This document shows, piece after piece, positions 35,701-47,487 of a DNA stretch of 64,000 nucleotides. Numbering within the stretch: the first letter of the stretch is position 1; every line of letters begins with the position of its first letter. Under the pieces are notes generated by a model. That model made no database searches. It was not told where the DNA came from and was given only the letters and a program-made list of their open reading frames with translations. The stretch comes from Alternaria dauci (Eukaryota > Ascomycota > Dothideomycetes > Pleosporales > Pleosporaceae): NCBI RefSeq assembly GCF_042100115.1, contig NC_091280.1, forward strand, positions 2,578,277-2,642,276. The letters run 5' to 3'. The translations under genes and the position numbers were made by a program.

Positions 35701-35960
35701 AGAGTAGAAGCACAGTAAGAATAATCCAGCGTCTGTAGTAGTTGTTAGCGCAGACGTAGTAGGCGACATTACGAGTAACGGCAACTTTCTAGGGTATACT
35801 CAACTAATAAAGGACAAGGGGCTACTGTAACGAGTCGTAGTAGATAAGTGTTATCTACTCTTTACAGCGCGGCACTAGCGGGCAAATCTACTTAAGGTAA
35901 AGAACTTACGACTGCTTAGATACCCAATTATATACTATAGAGGTAAACAGTACTACTAGT
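32791..35960 (+). pseudogene. TLH relic 4: DUF3505 finger region plus RecQ helicase N-lobe
   Basis: N-terminal finger region (CKQHRTRVINLDRHLREQH at about 32,827, then LDGLKC with Cys/His). Middle DUF3505 body (open stretch 34003-34299). RecQ-type helicase start near 35,530: motif I reads LPIGGGKSLLF (family LPTGGGKS), a VVVIPYRALI block follows, and motif II reads VVDKCYL (family DECH; Glu-to-Lys and His-to-Tyr are both RIP-type changes). Numerous TAG/TAA codons. The copy ends at about 35,960, where the 34-bp minisatellite begins, so motifs III-VI are missing. The helicase part is in another frame than the N-terminus, implying an intron or an indel. Confidence 0.82.
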
Positions 35961-35989
35961 ATAGGGTTAGAGGTAAGATAGTAGCTATA

Positions 35990-38395
35990 GAAGTCTACCC
36001 CTAGGGGTAAGATAGTATCTATAGAGTACTACCCTTAGGGGCGAGATAGTAGGCGTAGAGTGCTGCCCCCAGGGGCGAGATAGTAGGCGCGGGTTGCTGC
36101 AAGTTACTGCAAGTTGCTACCCCCGGGGGCGAGATAGTAGGCGTAGAGTGCTGCCCCCAGGGGCAAGATACTATAGAGGTAAACAGTACTACTAGTATAG
36201 GGTTAGAGGTAAGATAGTAGCTATAGAAGTTTACCCCTAGGGGTAAGATAGTATCTATAGAGTACTACCCTTAGGGGCGAGATAGTAGGCGTAGAGTGCT
36301 GCCCCCAGGGGCGAGATAGTAGGCGCGGGTTGCTGCAAGTTACTGCAAGTTGCTACCCCCGGGGGCGAGATAGTAGGCGTAGAGTGCTGCCCCCAGGGGC
36401 AAGATAGTAGCCGTAGAGTGCTGCCCCCAGGGGCGAGATAGTAGCCGTAGAGTGCTGCCCCCGGGGGCGAGATAGTAGCCGTAGAGTGCTGCCCCCGGGG
36501 GCGAGATAGTAGCCGTAGAGTGCTGCCCCCAGGGGCGAGATAGTAGCCGTAGAGTGCTACCCCCGGGGGCGAGATAGTAGCCGTAGAGTGCTGCCCCCGG
36601 GGGCGAGATAGTAGCCGTAGAGTGCTACCCCCAGGGGCGAGATAGTAGCCGTAGAGTGCTGCCCCCAGGGGCGAGATAGTAGCCGTAGAGTGCTGCCCCC
36701 GGGGGCGAGATAGTAGCCGTAGAGTGCTGCCCCCGGGGGCGAGATAGTAGGCGTAGAGTGCTGCCCCCAGGGGCGAGATAGTAGGCGCGGGTTGCGGCAA
36801 GTTGCTGTAAGTTACTACCCCCGGGGGCGAGATAGTAGCCGTAGAGTGCTGCCCCCAGGGGCGAGATAGTAGCCGTAGAGTGCTGCCCCCAGGGGCGAGA
36901 TAGTAGCCGTAGAGTGCTGCCCCCGGGGGCGAGATAGTAGCCGTAGAGTGCTGCCCCCGGGGGCGAGATAGTAGGCGTAGAGTGCTGCCCCCAGGGGCGA
37001 GATAGTAGGCGCGGGTTGCGGCAAGTTGCTGTAAGTTACTACCCCCGGGGGCGAGATAGTAGCCGTAGAGTGCTGCCCCTAGGGGCGAGATAGTAGGCGT
37101 AGAGTGCTGCCCCCAGGGGCGAGATAGTAGGCGCGGGTTGCGGCAAGTTGCTGTAAGTTGCTGCCCCTAGGGGCGAGATAGTAGGCGTACACGTAGCGCT
37201 AATGTTACTGTCGTTATGCTTGGTGAAATGCTGTGTCTGTAGATCTAATGAGTGAAATTGCACCTCCGCCTGTCTACTCTTCGTAGATGGTGCGTATAGT
37301 AGTATCTAGATAGTAGATGTAGAGTGCTGTAAGTTGCTGCCCCTAGGGGCGAGATAGTAGGCGTAGAGTGCTGCCCCCGGGGCGAGATAGTAGGCATAGA
37401 GTGCTGCCCCCGGGGGCGAGATAGTAGCCGTAGAGTGCTACCCCCGGGGGCGAGATAGTAGCCGTAGAGTGCTGCCCCCAGGGGCGAGATAGTAGCCGTG
37501 GAGTGCTGCCCCCAGGGGCGAGATAGTAGGCGCGGGTTGCGGCAAGTTGCTGTAAGTTACTACCCCCAGGGGCAAGATAGTAGCCGTAGAGTGCTGCCCC
37601 CAGGGGCGAGATAGTAGCCGTAGAGTGCTGCCCCCGGGGGCGAGATAGTAGCCGTAGAGTGCTGCCCCCGGGGGCGAGATAGTAGCCGTAGAGTGCTGCC
37701 CCCAGGGGCGAGATAGTAGCCGTAGAGTGCTACCCCCGGGGGCGAGATAGTAGCCGTAGAGTGCTGCCCCCGGGGGCGAGATAGTAGCCGTAGAGTGCTA
37801 CCCCCAGGGGCGAGATAGTAGCCGTAGAGTGCTGCCCCCAGGGGCGAGATAGTAGCCGTAGAGTGCTGCCCCCGGGGGCGAGATAGTAGCCGTAGAGTGC
37901 TGCCCCCGGGGGCGAGATAGTAGGCGTAGAGTGCTGCCCCCAGGGGCGAGATAGTAGGCGCGGGTTGCGGCAAGTTGCTGTAAGTTACTACCCCCGGGGG
38001 CGAGAGTGCTGCCCCCAGGGGCGAGATAGTAGGCGCGGGTTGCTGCAAGTTACTGCAAGTTGCTACCCCCGGGGGCGAGATAGTAGGCGTAGAGTGCTGC
38101 CCCCAGGGGCAAGATAGTAGCCGTAGAGTGCTGCCCCCGGGGGCGAGATAGTAGCCGTAGAGTGCTGCCCCCGGGGGCGAGATAGTAGCCGTAGAGTGCT
38201 GCCCCCAGGGGCGAGATAGTAGCCGTAGAGTGCTGCCCCCGGGGGCGAGATAGTAGCCGTAGAGTGCTGCCCCCGGGGGCGAGATAGTAGCCGTAGAGTG
38301 CTGCCCCCGGGGGCGAGATAGTAGGCGTAGAGTGCTGCCCCCAGGGGCGAGATAGTAGCCGCGGATTGCCGTAAGGTGCTGCCCTTGGGGGCGAG
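35990..38395 (+). repeat. 34-bp minisatellite with GCCCCC(A/G)GGGGC palindrome
   Basis: The unit is about 34 bp (CTGCCCCCAGGGGCGAGATA plus GTAGCCGTAGAGTG), repeated dozens of times. Interruptions read GCGGGTTGCGGCAAGTTGCTGTAAGTTACT. There are higher-order duplications: about 236 bp near 35,933-36,168 is repeated from 36,169, and a roughly 400-bp block near 36,390 recurs near 37,570. A non-repetitive insert lies at about 37,185-37,320. Long minus-strand open frames here are artefacts of a stop-free unit. Confidence 0.95.
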
Positions 38396-38554
38396 AGTGA
38401 CTAACACTCACCGCTAGACTTACAGCGGCCTATGCAAGAATAGACGGCTTCTCGCCTACTTATACCTTGTGTAGTATCTCTCTATTGCTTTCTTACCTTC
38501 TCTTATCTCTTTTCCACTTACCTTAGTTTCTGTGTTCTTTCTAACAACGTTGCA
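38396..38554. promoter_or_regulatory. presumed promoter / 5' UTR of the DUF3723-like gene
   Basis: Short pyrimidine-rich stretch (CTCTTATCTCTTTTCCACTTACC) between the minisatellite and ATG 38555, typical of fungal 5' regions. Confidence 0.4.
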
Positions 38555-40822
38555 ATGAAGCGCCCTCTAGCAAACGTTTTAACCAAAAACAGCAAACGGC
38601 AGCGTACGAATGATCCAGAGATTGAAGAGACAACTCCTATCCACGAACAAGCTGCGCCATACCTACTCGCTATAGCGAAGTTTCCAATCGATGCGCTTAG
38701 CGCAGAATGGAGTTTTGGTGTCAATAGGTCTATTGACACAGCACACCAGCGCCGCCTCTGCGAGATCTTTAACGAAACTGGTATTCTTCGACGAGACCCT
38801 AGCCACCAACTGCAGATTGCCTGTTCTAAGGAACACGTAGAGCAGATGCTTCATCATCTGAAGGTGGAATTGCCAGCTCAGAGCACAGTTACTTCTGCCA
38901 CGTTTGCGGATAAGGAAGGATTGGAATGGCCGTCGTTCAAGAGCTGGAAAAGCGTGACTGGAGGGACAGCGGAACTTATTACGGGTCACCATCGTGTAGA
39001 GGCATTCAAAGAGTATCTTCGCCTTCGGCAGTTAGGAGAAGAGGAGAGGTGGTGGGTGTGCCGCATCTACGATAAAGGCGGGTGCCCCTTAACGCGCGTA
39101 CTGTGAACAACAGCCCCTAACCTTTTTAGACACGCTACCACCAGACACTCGTGTTAAACTTCGGGCGAATCGGGCCGATATTACGCTCCCTGACAATCAT
39201 GGCCAGATATGGTCCGAGTTAACCAGCCTGTTCTGCACAAACGCCAATCTCTTTCAAGGCTCAAGCAAGTCAGTTGAGAAAGAGATGAGAGAGCATCTTC
39301 AGCTTAGTAGCCGCGTCAAGTTCCCAATACGGCGGCTAGTTACCCTGTGGAGAAATCAAAACTGGCAGCCCCTGCTTACGCGTTGGTGTTCTACCGCAAT
39401 TGGGCAGGCAACGTTTAATCTCTCCACTTTTGAGTGGATGGCTAGTTGTCGGATAGATGACGTATGTGTAACCCGCCGCCGAAATACTCTGACCTGTCTT
39501 GCTAATCTACTGTCTAGCATTGGTTCGCTGCGTTTGAGAACGTACTTCGCATCTCTACATCTATTCGAAAGCAGTATGGGGTTGACGCCAGTTTAGCAGA
39601 CTGGAACACGCTAGCTAGCCTGCCCCAGGCACGAAGTCCCCATGACGTACAAGACCTGTTCTACCCTGGCGAGGAGTTAGACAAGGATCCTGGCCCTTCC
39701 CATACGCGCCGGCAGGGCTTCTTCCCAACTCTAAGCAATGAGGCCTACCATGCGCTATACTCCACTGTACTTTCAAAGCCCACACACACGTACACAAACA
39801 TCCTCGCTCTCTTAAAAACCCCGAAGAAAGAGGGGAAGCTTATGAGGAGTATTATGACCCACGTCAGCCAATGGGTAAACAGCGGATCCGCCAAGGTGTC
39901 TGACAGCGACAACAACAAACCCGCACTGCGGAAGTATCTAGTGCCCGTGCTGCAGAGCAGGCATGCCGGCCAGGCTGATCAAAAATCTCTTGACCTCCAA
40001 CAAGAAGTACTGCAACACGTACAGCAAAATGCGGAAGCATTCACAAGCTCTATACTAGACCGCTATATTGACGAGTACCCAAGTGCAGAGATCAAGAACT
40101 ACGGCGCACGCTTCCAGCATAAGGTGTGGAGAGAACTGCTGTCAATTGTGACCAGTTTCACAGGGCCAACCTTGCACAACAAGCACTTGGCGTGCCTAAT
40201 TCAAAGCGATACCTACATAGCGCGAACGCCTACAATCGCACAAATCGCGTGTGATGCTATCTGTCAGGTCCCTGAAGTCGTCAACGAACCTGCGCTCCAG
40301 TCTACTAGGGCAGCAAACGACTTGCTAGAGACAATTCAGGTCGCAATCACTGAATGGATGTCTAGACACACTCTAGAAGACTCTGATAATACAAGTCAAG
40401 AGGTTCCGCTGCCCGCAAGGCACTCTAACGCCGAGTCTAGCAGAGAGAGAGAGCTCAATCTGACAGTCTCTGAAGCGGCACGTAGCGTTTCAGCACGGTC
40501 GAGTTCGGACCAGCTTACCCCAGAGCTAATTTCTCACCCCTCAACTGAGCCGCGCATACCCAAGGCATCCCAGCAGACCAAAGTTCAAAACAGGGGGATT
40601 GAGGACTTGAGTCTAAGCGACCTTGCTGCAGCCCGAGAGAAACACCGTCAGAAACGCACCCTTAGCGACCAGGTAGCTGTAAAGGGCAGTGCTTCTCTAA
40701 GCGAAAAGACCCGAAAGAAACACCGTAAGAAACACACCCTTGGCGACCAGGTAGCTGTAGAGGGCAGTGCTTCTCCAAGCGAAAAGACTCGACAGAAACA
40801 ACGAGGGGCTTGGAGGAAGTAA
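38555..40822 (+). CDS. DUF3723 / ParB-like nuclease-fold protein, one frameshift
   Basis: The N-terminal ~250 residues match my memory of the fungal DUF3723 family: NRSIDTAHQRRLCEIF, then GGTAELITGHHRVEAFKEYL (ParB-like G-x-H-R-x-x-A box), WWVCRIYDK, DTLPPDTRVKLRANR and LPDNHGQIW. The first frame ends at TGA 39104-39106, but skipping one base (T39104) continues seamlessly (TRVL then EQQPLTFLDTLPPD), so a single-base frameshift is likely. An intron at 39462-39517 (GTATGT...GCTAATC...CTAG, phase 0) leads to the last exon, 39518-40822. Joined length is about 736 residues. The C-terminus is low complexity, with a 26-residue Lys-rich unit repeated more than twice (DQVAVKGSASLSEKTRK). DUF3723 proteins recur as accessory cargo in fungal giant mobile elements; their biochemical role is unproven. 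Confidence 0.68.
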
Positions 40823-40980
40823 TCCGTATCTGACCCTAGCCCTAACCCAATAGACACTGTTCCTCTCCTCTTTCCTCTGCACTGGATATTGTGATTCTCG
40901 ATCATCATCTATCGATCTACCCTACAAGATCCTCAGCCCTTAGCCAACGTACTATTTTATATAATACTGTTCTTATCATC

Positions 40981-43900
40981 ATGTCTTTAGATCTTGCACA
41001 ACAAAACGATAGCGATTACGATAACAGCAGTGCTGGAGAGGAGGACGGCCTGTACCAAGATGTGCAACCTGATGAGCACGATAGAGAACCTGACGAGCAT
41101 GATGGAGAAGAATACCACGAGAGCAGCCTTGGGGACGAAGACGCAATAGCGAATAATCAACTTACCTGGGCTATTGACCACAGCGGAGGTGACCACCGAC
41201 TACCTGGTGAGTTTAAGAGCATCCTACTTGTACGCATATAGTAACTACGTAGTAGTGAAGGGATTTATCAAGATGATAGACAGCCCCGAATTTAACGGCA
41301 GTAAGGCTATTGGAATGCTGCAGAAGCGATACACGATAGACTACGGATCGAGGCGCGTTGGGTCCCGACCAGCCAAGCCTGAGGACAAATTTATCCCTGA
41401 GTTCCACCTCGACCTTATCATTATCATCGGCCGGCCGCTCCAACCCATTGTGAAGTTCTCTACGTTCTTCGACCACGTAACAATCAGCTTTAAACACTGG
41501 CGAGCTCCATACAGCGCTAAACACAGCCACGGACTGTCGTTTGATATGGAGCATCGTACCTTCCGTCTTGCAAAGGGTGGAACGCGCGAATCTTGGTTTA
41601 TTGTTATGCACCCTGTCGATAGCACAGTAGACCCTCTTCTGTCAGGCAGCGAACGTCGCAAACGCCGCGAGAAGGCGTCTGAGCACAGCGCTCTCAAACC
41701 CTCCCATGCCCTGTTCCTTACGTCGTACATTAAGAAAGTCTTCCTTACAGGCGTATTACTTGGAGAGGGTGTTGAGGCTTCTTGGAAATTGGATGGACCC
41801 CAGTCGCAATCGATCTCAATCGTCAAGTGGGAAACGTTCCAGGAGCAGTTCATGGAAGGGTGGCCAGAGTACGTGCGCAAGAACACGCAGGATCCGTTCT
41901 GGACTGAGAACCTGCCAGCGTTCCATGCGTATGACTACGGGCAGAACCTTCCAATTGAGTTGTCTACTGAGCAACTCAATAGTCTGCCTAAGGAAACCCG
42001 GTTGCGCCCTGATGACGAGACGTCTGACTCTGATGACGAGACGTCTGACTCTGATGACGAGACGTCTGACTCTGATAGCGAGACGTCTGATTCTGGGAAT
42101 GATTTGTCAAACTCTGGGAATGATTTACCAAACTCTCAGAATGATTTATCTAACTCTGAAGACGCGGCGGCTAGGTCCGAAGGCGGCGCAGAGGGGGCTA
42201 CGCCCCCACAGAGCGGTACACAAACAGGCGATCCAATTCCCCCGCCGCACGACCATCAACAGCCGTTTGATAACTACACACAGGATCTTCTACGCGCACT
42301 AGAGGACAAGTATAGACTGGAGAGCATTGAGACGGTCTCCTACGCGCTAGCGGTCGACATCCACTCAATAGCATCTTCCAACCTCCCTAACGCCTCTAAT
42401 GACGTCGGTGTCATTCTCGCACCTGCGCGCTGCCTCCTTGCCAATCGCAACAACGTTGTTCGCCAATACCAACACCCGCGCGACTTTACCTTCTACCCTC
42501 TTGCCTTCCATCCATCGTACGGCAACTTCTCCTCCGCGCAGCCCCCAGCATTCCTACGCGACAACGTGCTCGCTGTAATGGAGGACAACATGAGCTATCA
42601 GAACAACGGTGCGAGCGTGTTGACTAGTGGTTATTTTCAGGCGTACTCCAACATTAAGCGAACTATACGCCATAGCCCCGGCAACTTACTTGCTACCAAG
42701 GGCATTGCCACGGCTGCCCTGACGCTGCCAGATCAGGATGGCAACCTAAACCCTCGGGTAGCGGCGAAGCGGCAGCGTTTACTGCGGAAATTGCGAGGCG
42801 AACAGACTCCTGATAACCCTACGTCTTCCCAACCGTTCGCTCGCGAGCAACAGCGGATTAAAGCCGCTATAAAGGAAGAACTGTACGCGTTTAGGATGGA
42901 GCAAGTTCTGTCTGTGCAGGTGTCGCAGTTAGCTGACGGTCAACGGAATTTTGCGACAGTGCTTCAACCTATCCTCCAGCTAATCCGGTACTTCTCGCTG
43001 GAACAACCTACCTACATTGATGTCCTCTTCGCGTTCAAAGAACGCATCTTTCCAAAGGTTCTCTCCTCCTTTGCTAGTCTGTTCGCGCACGCATCAGACG
43101 AGTTTTATCGTCGCTTCAAGGCTGCTGGCTCTAAAGGGCTGCCTTTTGCCCTAGCGGAAGGTGTGGCCGCATTCGATCGCCTTGGCAGCTACTGCTTTAC
43201 TGGGTTCCCCCGGTCTTTAGTGGGCTCAGTGCTCGGGCCTCTCTGCACCATAGAAAGCATTGAGCAGGGTGGGTGGCCGTTTATCGACCCCAACATGCTC
43301 AATCTGCAAGGCAGTGGCCATGCTAACCTAGTGCGTTGGCCGCGCATGGACAATGGACGACCTATTATGATGCACGTTGCTTCCATTCGCCACCACTATG
43401 GGCCCCAGGTTGCCGCTTATTGTCACAGCGAGGTATGGTTCCGTGAGCTTGGTGGGCTCACAGGTAAAGGGCCTCGTGGCGCAGAAGAGTTCCTAGTAGA
43501 GGTGCTCGAAGAGATGTGGAAGCCGCAGACAATCGCTTTCGTAACACACCAATTCTATCGCGCTCTGAACAAGGGCGGACGGGGCAATGCTCAAAGCGTA
43601 AGCCTAACAACACTGCAGGCACGACAGGAGGCGCAAGAGCAGGTGACGCGTTGGGCTGAAAGCGAGCACCCCTTCTCTGCAGGGTTCGTGCAATTAGCGT
43701 TTCAAATATCAGCCGCTAACACAGTACAGGGAGTACGAGTCGATCTTTCCTGTCTTTTATCCAGAAGCGACTTCGGGTTTAAGAAGCCAGACGCGACGCG
43801 ACTTTGCGCAAGAGCTCTACTGGGAGTGTGTTAACAGCCATGGCCAATCTAGTAGCTACCTCTTTTCAAAGAACGCGAGCTGGTTCACTGTGTTACGCGC

Positions 43901-44856
43901 TGCCGTGCAACACGCCAGGGCCAAGGCGATGAAGGAGGAATACTGGATCAGCGCCATAATGTCAGCTCTAGCGGCGTGCCGCATTGACTGTGTGCCTGGT
44001 TCATACCATGGCCGATTGAGCTACCGGAGAATGACGCGGCTAGTCGGTAACGTTCCGGCCCCATCCGCTATAGCGGCGAGACCGGGCAGCCTCAAGCGGG
44101 CAGCGATTGAGGCAGTACACCAAGCAAAGCGGCGCTCGCAAACAAAGAGTACTATCGACTTTGGTTGCCAAATCCCTTTTAACGCCATCCCGCCGCTAGT
44201 TGAAAAAGGTTTTCAGCAGTTGGACGGCCAGTTCTCAAAGTCCGGCATGAATCAGAAGGTTCGTGAACACTACCACAGAGCACGTCAGTGCCTCATCGAG
44301 TGCTTAGGTCAGCCAAAATGCGATCTAATGCTCATGTTGGTGTTAACCCTTGCATCCTCTTCAGCTACCCCTACTGTAGCGGTGAATGCGACTGAGTTTT
44401 CCAAAGGACCAACCAAGAACTCTGAAATGTTTGCGGCCGCCTTGGTAACAAGAATGCTCTGGTCTCTTCGACCAGATTACTTCCCGTCGGAGGAAGACGA
44501 TGGTTGGGTGCTTTCGGTACGGGAGATGACGAAGAAGATTGGTAAGACTTCCCTAAGAGAGGCCCTTTTCCCAAGTAAGAAGCATTGCTAACATAGTACT
44601 ATCTGGGGTAGAGCACAAAGGTTGCAACAACCGCTTCCTTCGACAACTGCAATGGATTCGGGTTACTAGTGGGCGTCGAGACTCCCCAAGGAACAGCGAC
44701 ATAGCGATCAACTATGATTCCGTTCTTGAGAAGAGACGTACAGAGTTAATGCGACTACGGAGCGATGCTAAAGGTTTTATTCAATGCGTGTTTGGTAGTT
44801 CTGATTATGCATGGGTTGACCGATGTCATACTATTATACAGGAGTCCCCAGTGTAG
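40981..44856 (+). CDS. unrecognised 1,245-residue protein with acidic heptad repeats
   Basis: Proposed exons are 40981-41206, 41253-43732, 43791-44541 and 44576-44856, which keep frame throughout; the last two junctions are the least certain, because the third intron is only 34 nt. The N-terminus is very acidic. A conserved-looking globular part follows (FIPEFHLDLIIIIGRPLQPI, FDHVTISFKHWRAPYS, SWFIVMHPVDS). Around residues 330-380 there are seven heptads (three DDETSDS, DSETSDS, then GNDLSNS types), an acidic linker. The second half has further ordered blocks (FDRLGSYCFTGFPRSLVG, GGWPFIDPNMLNL, RWPRMDNGRP) and a C-terminal Arg/His-rich part. No signal peptide or membrane segment; probably nuclear. 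I cannot assign a family. It lies 158 nt downstream of the DUF3723-like gene, in the same direction. Confidence 0.75.
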
Positions 44857-45624
44857 AGTAAGCTATTATAGCTTCCACTATAATTTTACATCTTCTCTCC
44901 TATAAAACACGTATATACTATATACATCTTCTATCCTATACAGCTTTTGAAGAGATTAATACACGTTACGTAGTGTTATGATTTTTTAAAATATTTCGTA
45001 TTAACTGTAAATTCAGAAAAACACCAACCCCAATATTAACCGTACTATCGTTGTCGCATGTAATCCGTTTCTTAATCTTAACTGTGTCTCTTCTCTACTA
45101 TTTACATAATTAACGTAATAGTAAAAAGACGCAGGCACTAGAGAATAGAGCCTGCGAAGTCTACATTGCATTAGTGGCTGAAGTAGCACAGTGTAGAGGC
45201 ATCCTATTACTATTCTCCGCAGGCAAAGGTAATAGCACCTTGCGCGGCAACCTTTAAGGAAAAGAGAGGAAGCCGCTATGTGTTTCGCTCTTCTTTGTAG
45301 TTATTTGTAGATTTGTAGCCTGCGGTGTTGTTGACTTATCTGTATCGCAATACGACAGCAGCTTCCTAGCAGGCTGTAATCGTCGAGAGCCACGGTACAG
45401 CCGGTGACTTAGACGACAGACCTAGCCTAACACTAAATTGGCAAGCTTCCGCAACACGGACGCATACACCCCACCTGCTAATAAGCACCGCTATGACTAG
45501 CAACTCTCGTCTACCTCACTACTTCCGTAGAGTGTCGCTAGAAGCTCAGCATTGTGCTCTTCGAGCCCATCACTCTTTTTCCGCAGCGCATAGTTCAGGG
45601 TCGTCAGGTAACCCGGTTTATTGT
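44857..45624. other. convergent intergenic region
   Basis: Between the 3' ends of two convergent island genes. AT-rich in the first 300 bases. A small GCAGGC...GCCTGC inverted repeat lies near 45,130-45,156. No gene seen. Confidence 0.5.
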
Positions 45625-47487
45625 TCAACCTATAGGGCTTACAGGACAGAATAATTCAAGTACCGACATCTGTCGCAATGGCGCCGGCGATGCCGGGATA
45701 CTTTCCGATGCGTCAGAATCAGTGTCATCTTCGGCTTCGCTGTCTGGAATCTCTGTTAACCCCACCGCCGTAGCTAGCGCATTCGCTTCAATGCTAAGCC
45801 TCTCCTTTCCAGCAATCGGCGCACCAGTAATTCCATCCGGCCCTAGCCAGGCTTCGAGGGCCCTGCTTGCCGTGCAAATTTCCGGCCGTTCGCGCTTCAC
45901 TAGCTCAAGAAAAACATCGCGCTGGTTCTTCCGCAGCACACGCTCGAGCCAATGGTTTGAGACCTCTTCGTGGGGTATGAGCAGCAGCGATCCCCAGCCT
46001 AGAGCTTGAACTATGTCGAACCATCGTGTCGCTCGCTTTAGGCGGTAACGAAAGGCTGCGTGGTCAGATTTAGATGGTGATTGGCAAACCAGATGGACCA
46101 AATATGTGATAGCCTCTGTTCGTGCCTGGCCCTTCCCGTACCTGTTGCGAGTTCTGTCGTTACTGGCTAGACGATCAGCGACCTGGATTTCGTCGACCTT
46201 GCGAGCGTACGCCTTCCCTAGCAAAGCGAAAGCCCAGCGAGTGCCAATGTTTACAGCTGCAAGCATCGTCTCGTACCGTGTGCACATGTCCCAGGCAAAG
46301 CAGAATGCATTGTCGGCATCAGTATGAAGTGTTGCGCTACTATCCACTGACTGCGACATTTGCGTCTGGGTAAGAACATAACGATCTACTGGTTTTACCA
46401 AGAACGGCGTGCCCTGTTTCCGCCAATTATGCAGGAACTGCGCAGCGCTGTACTGCGAGGTTGCATTTCCAAAAGCACGCGCTTTTGCTAGCATGCTGCA
46501 GGCAGTATAGTAGGGTGTTGGCGAGGCTGTATAGAAATCAGCATCTTCCGCGACTTTTTGCTTGAAGATCCAAGAGATCGTCGGCTCATCGTCTGGCGCA
46601 ATGCTGCCGTACGCCATACGTTCCTGCGCAGGCATCTTCTCAGGCGGTTCCTTTAAGCCTATCGCCTCGAGCTTTATTACACGCGATCTTTCTAGCTTTC
46701 TTGTACGCCGTAGCTCTGCAAGACGATTCTTGTTTGTAACTGTTGCGGACCTCTTTACGGATAGAGGCGTCGTCGCACTCTGGTTTTCGCTGTCCTCGTC
46801 GCTTGTTCCGCGCTCGTGTCCCCCCTCCGCTCTAGCTGTGTCTTTGCCAGCGTGTACTGTCATAGTGTTGACTTCGCTAGCCCTAGCCGTCGATTCGTCC
46901 GCGCTGTCCTCCTGTATTGCTAGGCGGTTTAAGCTGTTGGCACGGATCTCGCTGCGAATAGGCGATGAGGAGGCTGGACGTTTACGGTACGGCACAAGGT
47001 CGCCTGTAGCCCTCTGTGCTGATGGCGGTATGCTATCGTCCTTGTCTGAGTCTATAGCCATGCGGTCCTCCGCGATGCCTTCCGTTGGCGTCATTAGCCG
47101 CGCTGTAGTTAAGTTTCTAGGCTCTAGAGACTTACTACTAGCAAAGTCCATAGCAGCGCTTGTGAGACGCCCCCAATTTTCTGCGTCAAGTGTGCTGGCA
47201 CCCAGCGTCTCTTTCAGCAGCCATATCGCATCTAGTGTCGAGTGGGCTATGAAAACCGGCTTGCACGCTTCGTCGTCGCCTACTTCTGGAACGATCCATC
47301 CCGCGTATCGTACATCGCCTGGTACACGGCATGGTTCTGCGAGACGACGCGCAAGAAATCTGCTGTAGGACGGGTTAGGTGGGCTGTATGCTAAGTTGTT
47401 AGCGACTGTAGCGTCCCACTGTGCAGGAAAGCCTCTTCCGCTGTGTTTATCCTGACAATGGTCACTATCGAGCTGTAACTGATCCAT
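45625..47487 (-). CDS. unrecognised 620-residue nuclear-type protein
   Basis: One intron-free frame runs from ATG 47487 to TAG 45625. The N-terminal ~100 residues look ordered (CRVPGDVRYAGWIVPEVGDD). Residues about 130-270 are Ser/Asp/Arg-rich and disordered, with a basic, bZIP-like stretch (TNKNRLAELRRTRKLERSR). Residues about 300-560 are an ordered, probably all-helical domain (PYYTACSMLAKARAFGNATS, FCFAWDMCTRYETMLAAVN, ATRWFDIVQALGWGSLL). The end is an acidic stretch followed by SVLELFCPV. No known catalytic motif seen. It is convergent with the 1,245-residue gene and part of the same intact island. Confidence 0.78.
   Translation of the reverse strand: MDQLQLDSDHCQDKHSGRGFPAQWDATVANNLAYSPPNPSYSRFLARRLAEPCRVPGDVRYAGWIVPEVGDDEACKPVFIAHSTLDAIWLLKETLGASTLDAENWGRLTSAAMDFASSKSLEPRNLTTARLMTPTEGIAEDRMAIDSDKDDSIPPSAQRATGDLVPYRKRPASSSPIRSEIRANSLNRLAIQEDSADESTARASEVNTMTVHAGKDTARAEGGHERGTSDEDSENQSATTPLSVKRSATVTNKNRLAELRRTRKLERSRVIKLEAIGLKEPPEKMPAQERMAYGSIAPDDEPTISWIFKQKVAEDADFYTASPTPYYTACSMLAKARAFGNATSQYSAAQFLHNWRKQGTPFLVKPVDRYVLTQTQMSQSVDSSATLHTDADNAFCFAWDMCTRYETMLAAVNIGTRWAFALLGKAYARKVDEIQVADRLASNDRTRNRYGKGQARTEAITYLVHLVCQSPSKSDHAAFRYRLKRATRWFDIVQALGWGSLLLIPHEEVSNHWLERVLRKNQRDVFLELVKRERPEICTASRALEAWLGPDGITGAPIAGKERLSIEANALATAVGLTEIPDSEAEDDTDSDASESIPASPAPLRQMSVLELFCPVSPIG

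Noticed and set aside
36255..38411. Long minus-strand frames (up to 283 residues) over the 34-bp minisatellite
   Set aside because: The unit is stop-free in all three minus-strand frames, so the frames are a by-product; the residues repeat every 34 codons, have no proper gene start, and neighbouring frames overlap.
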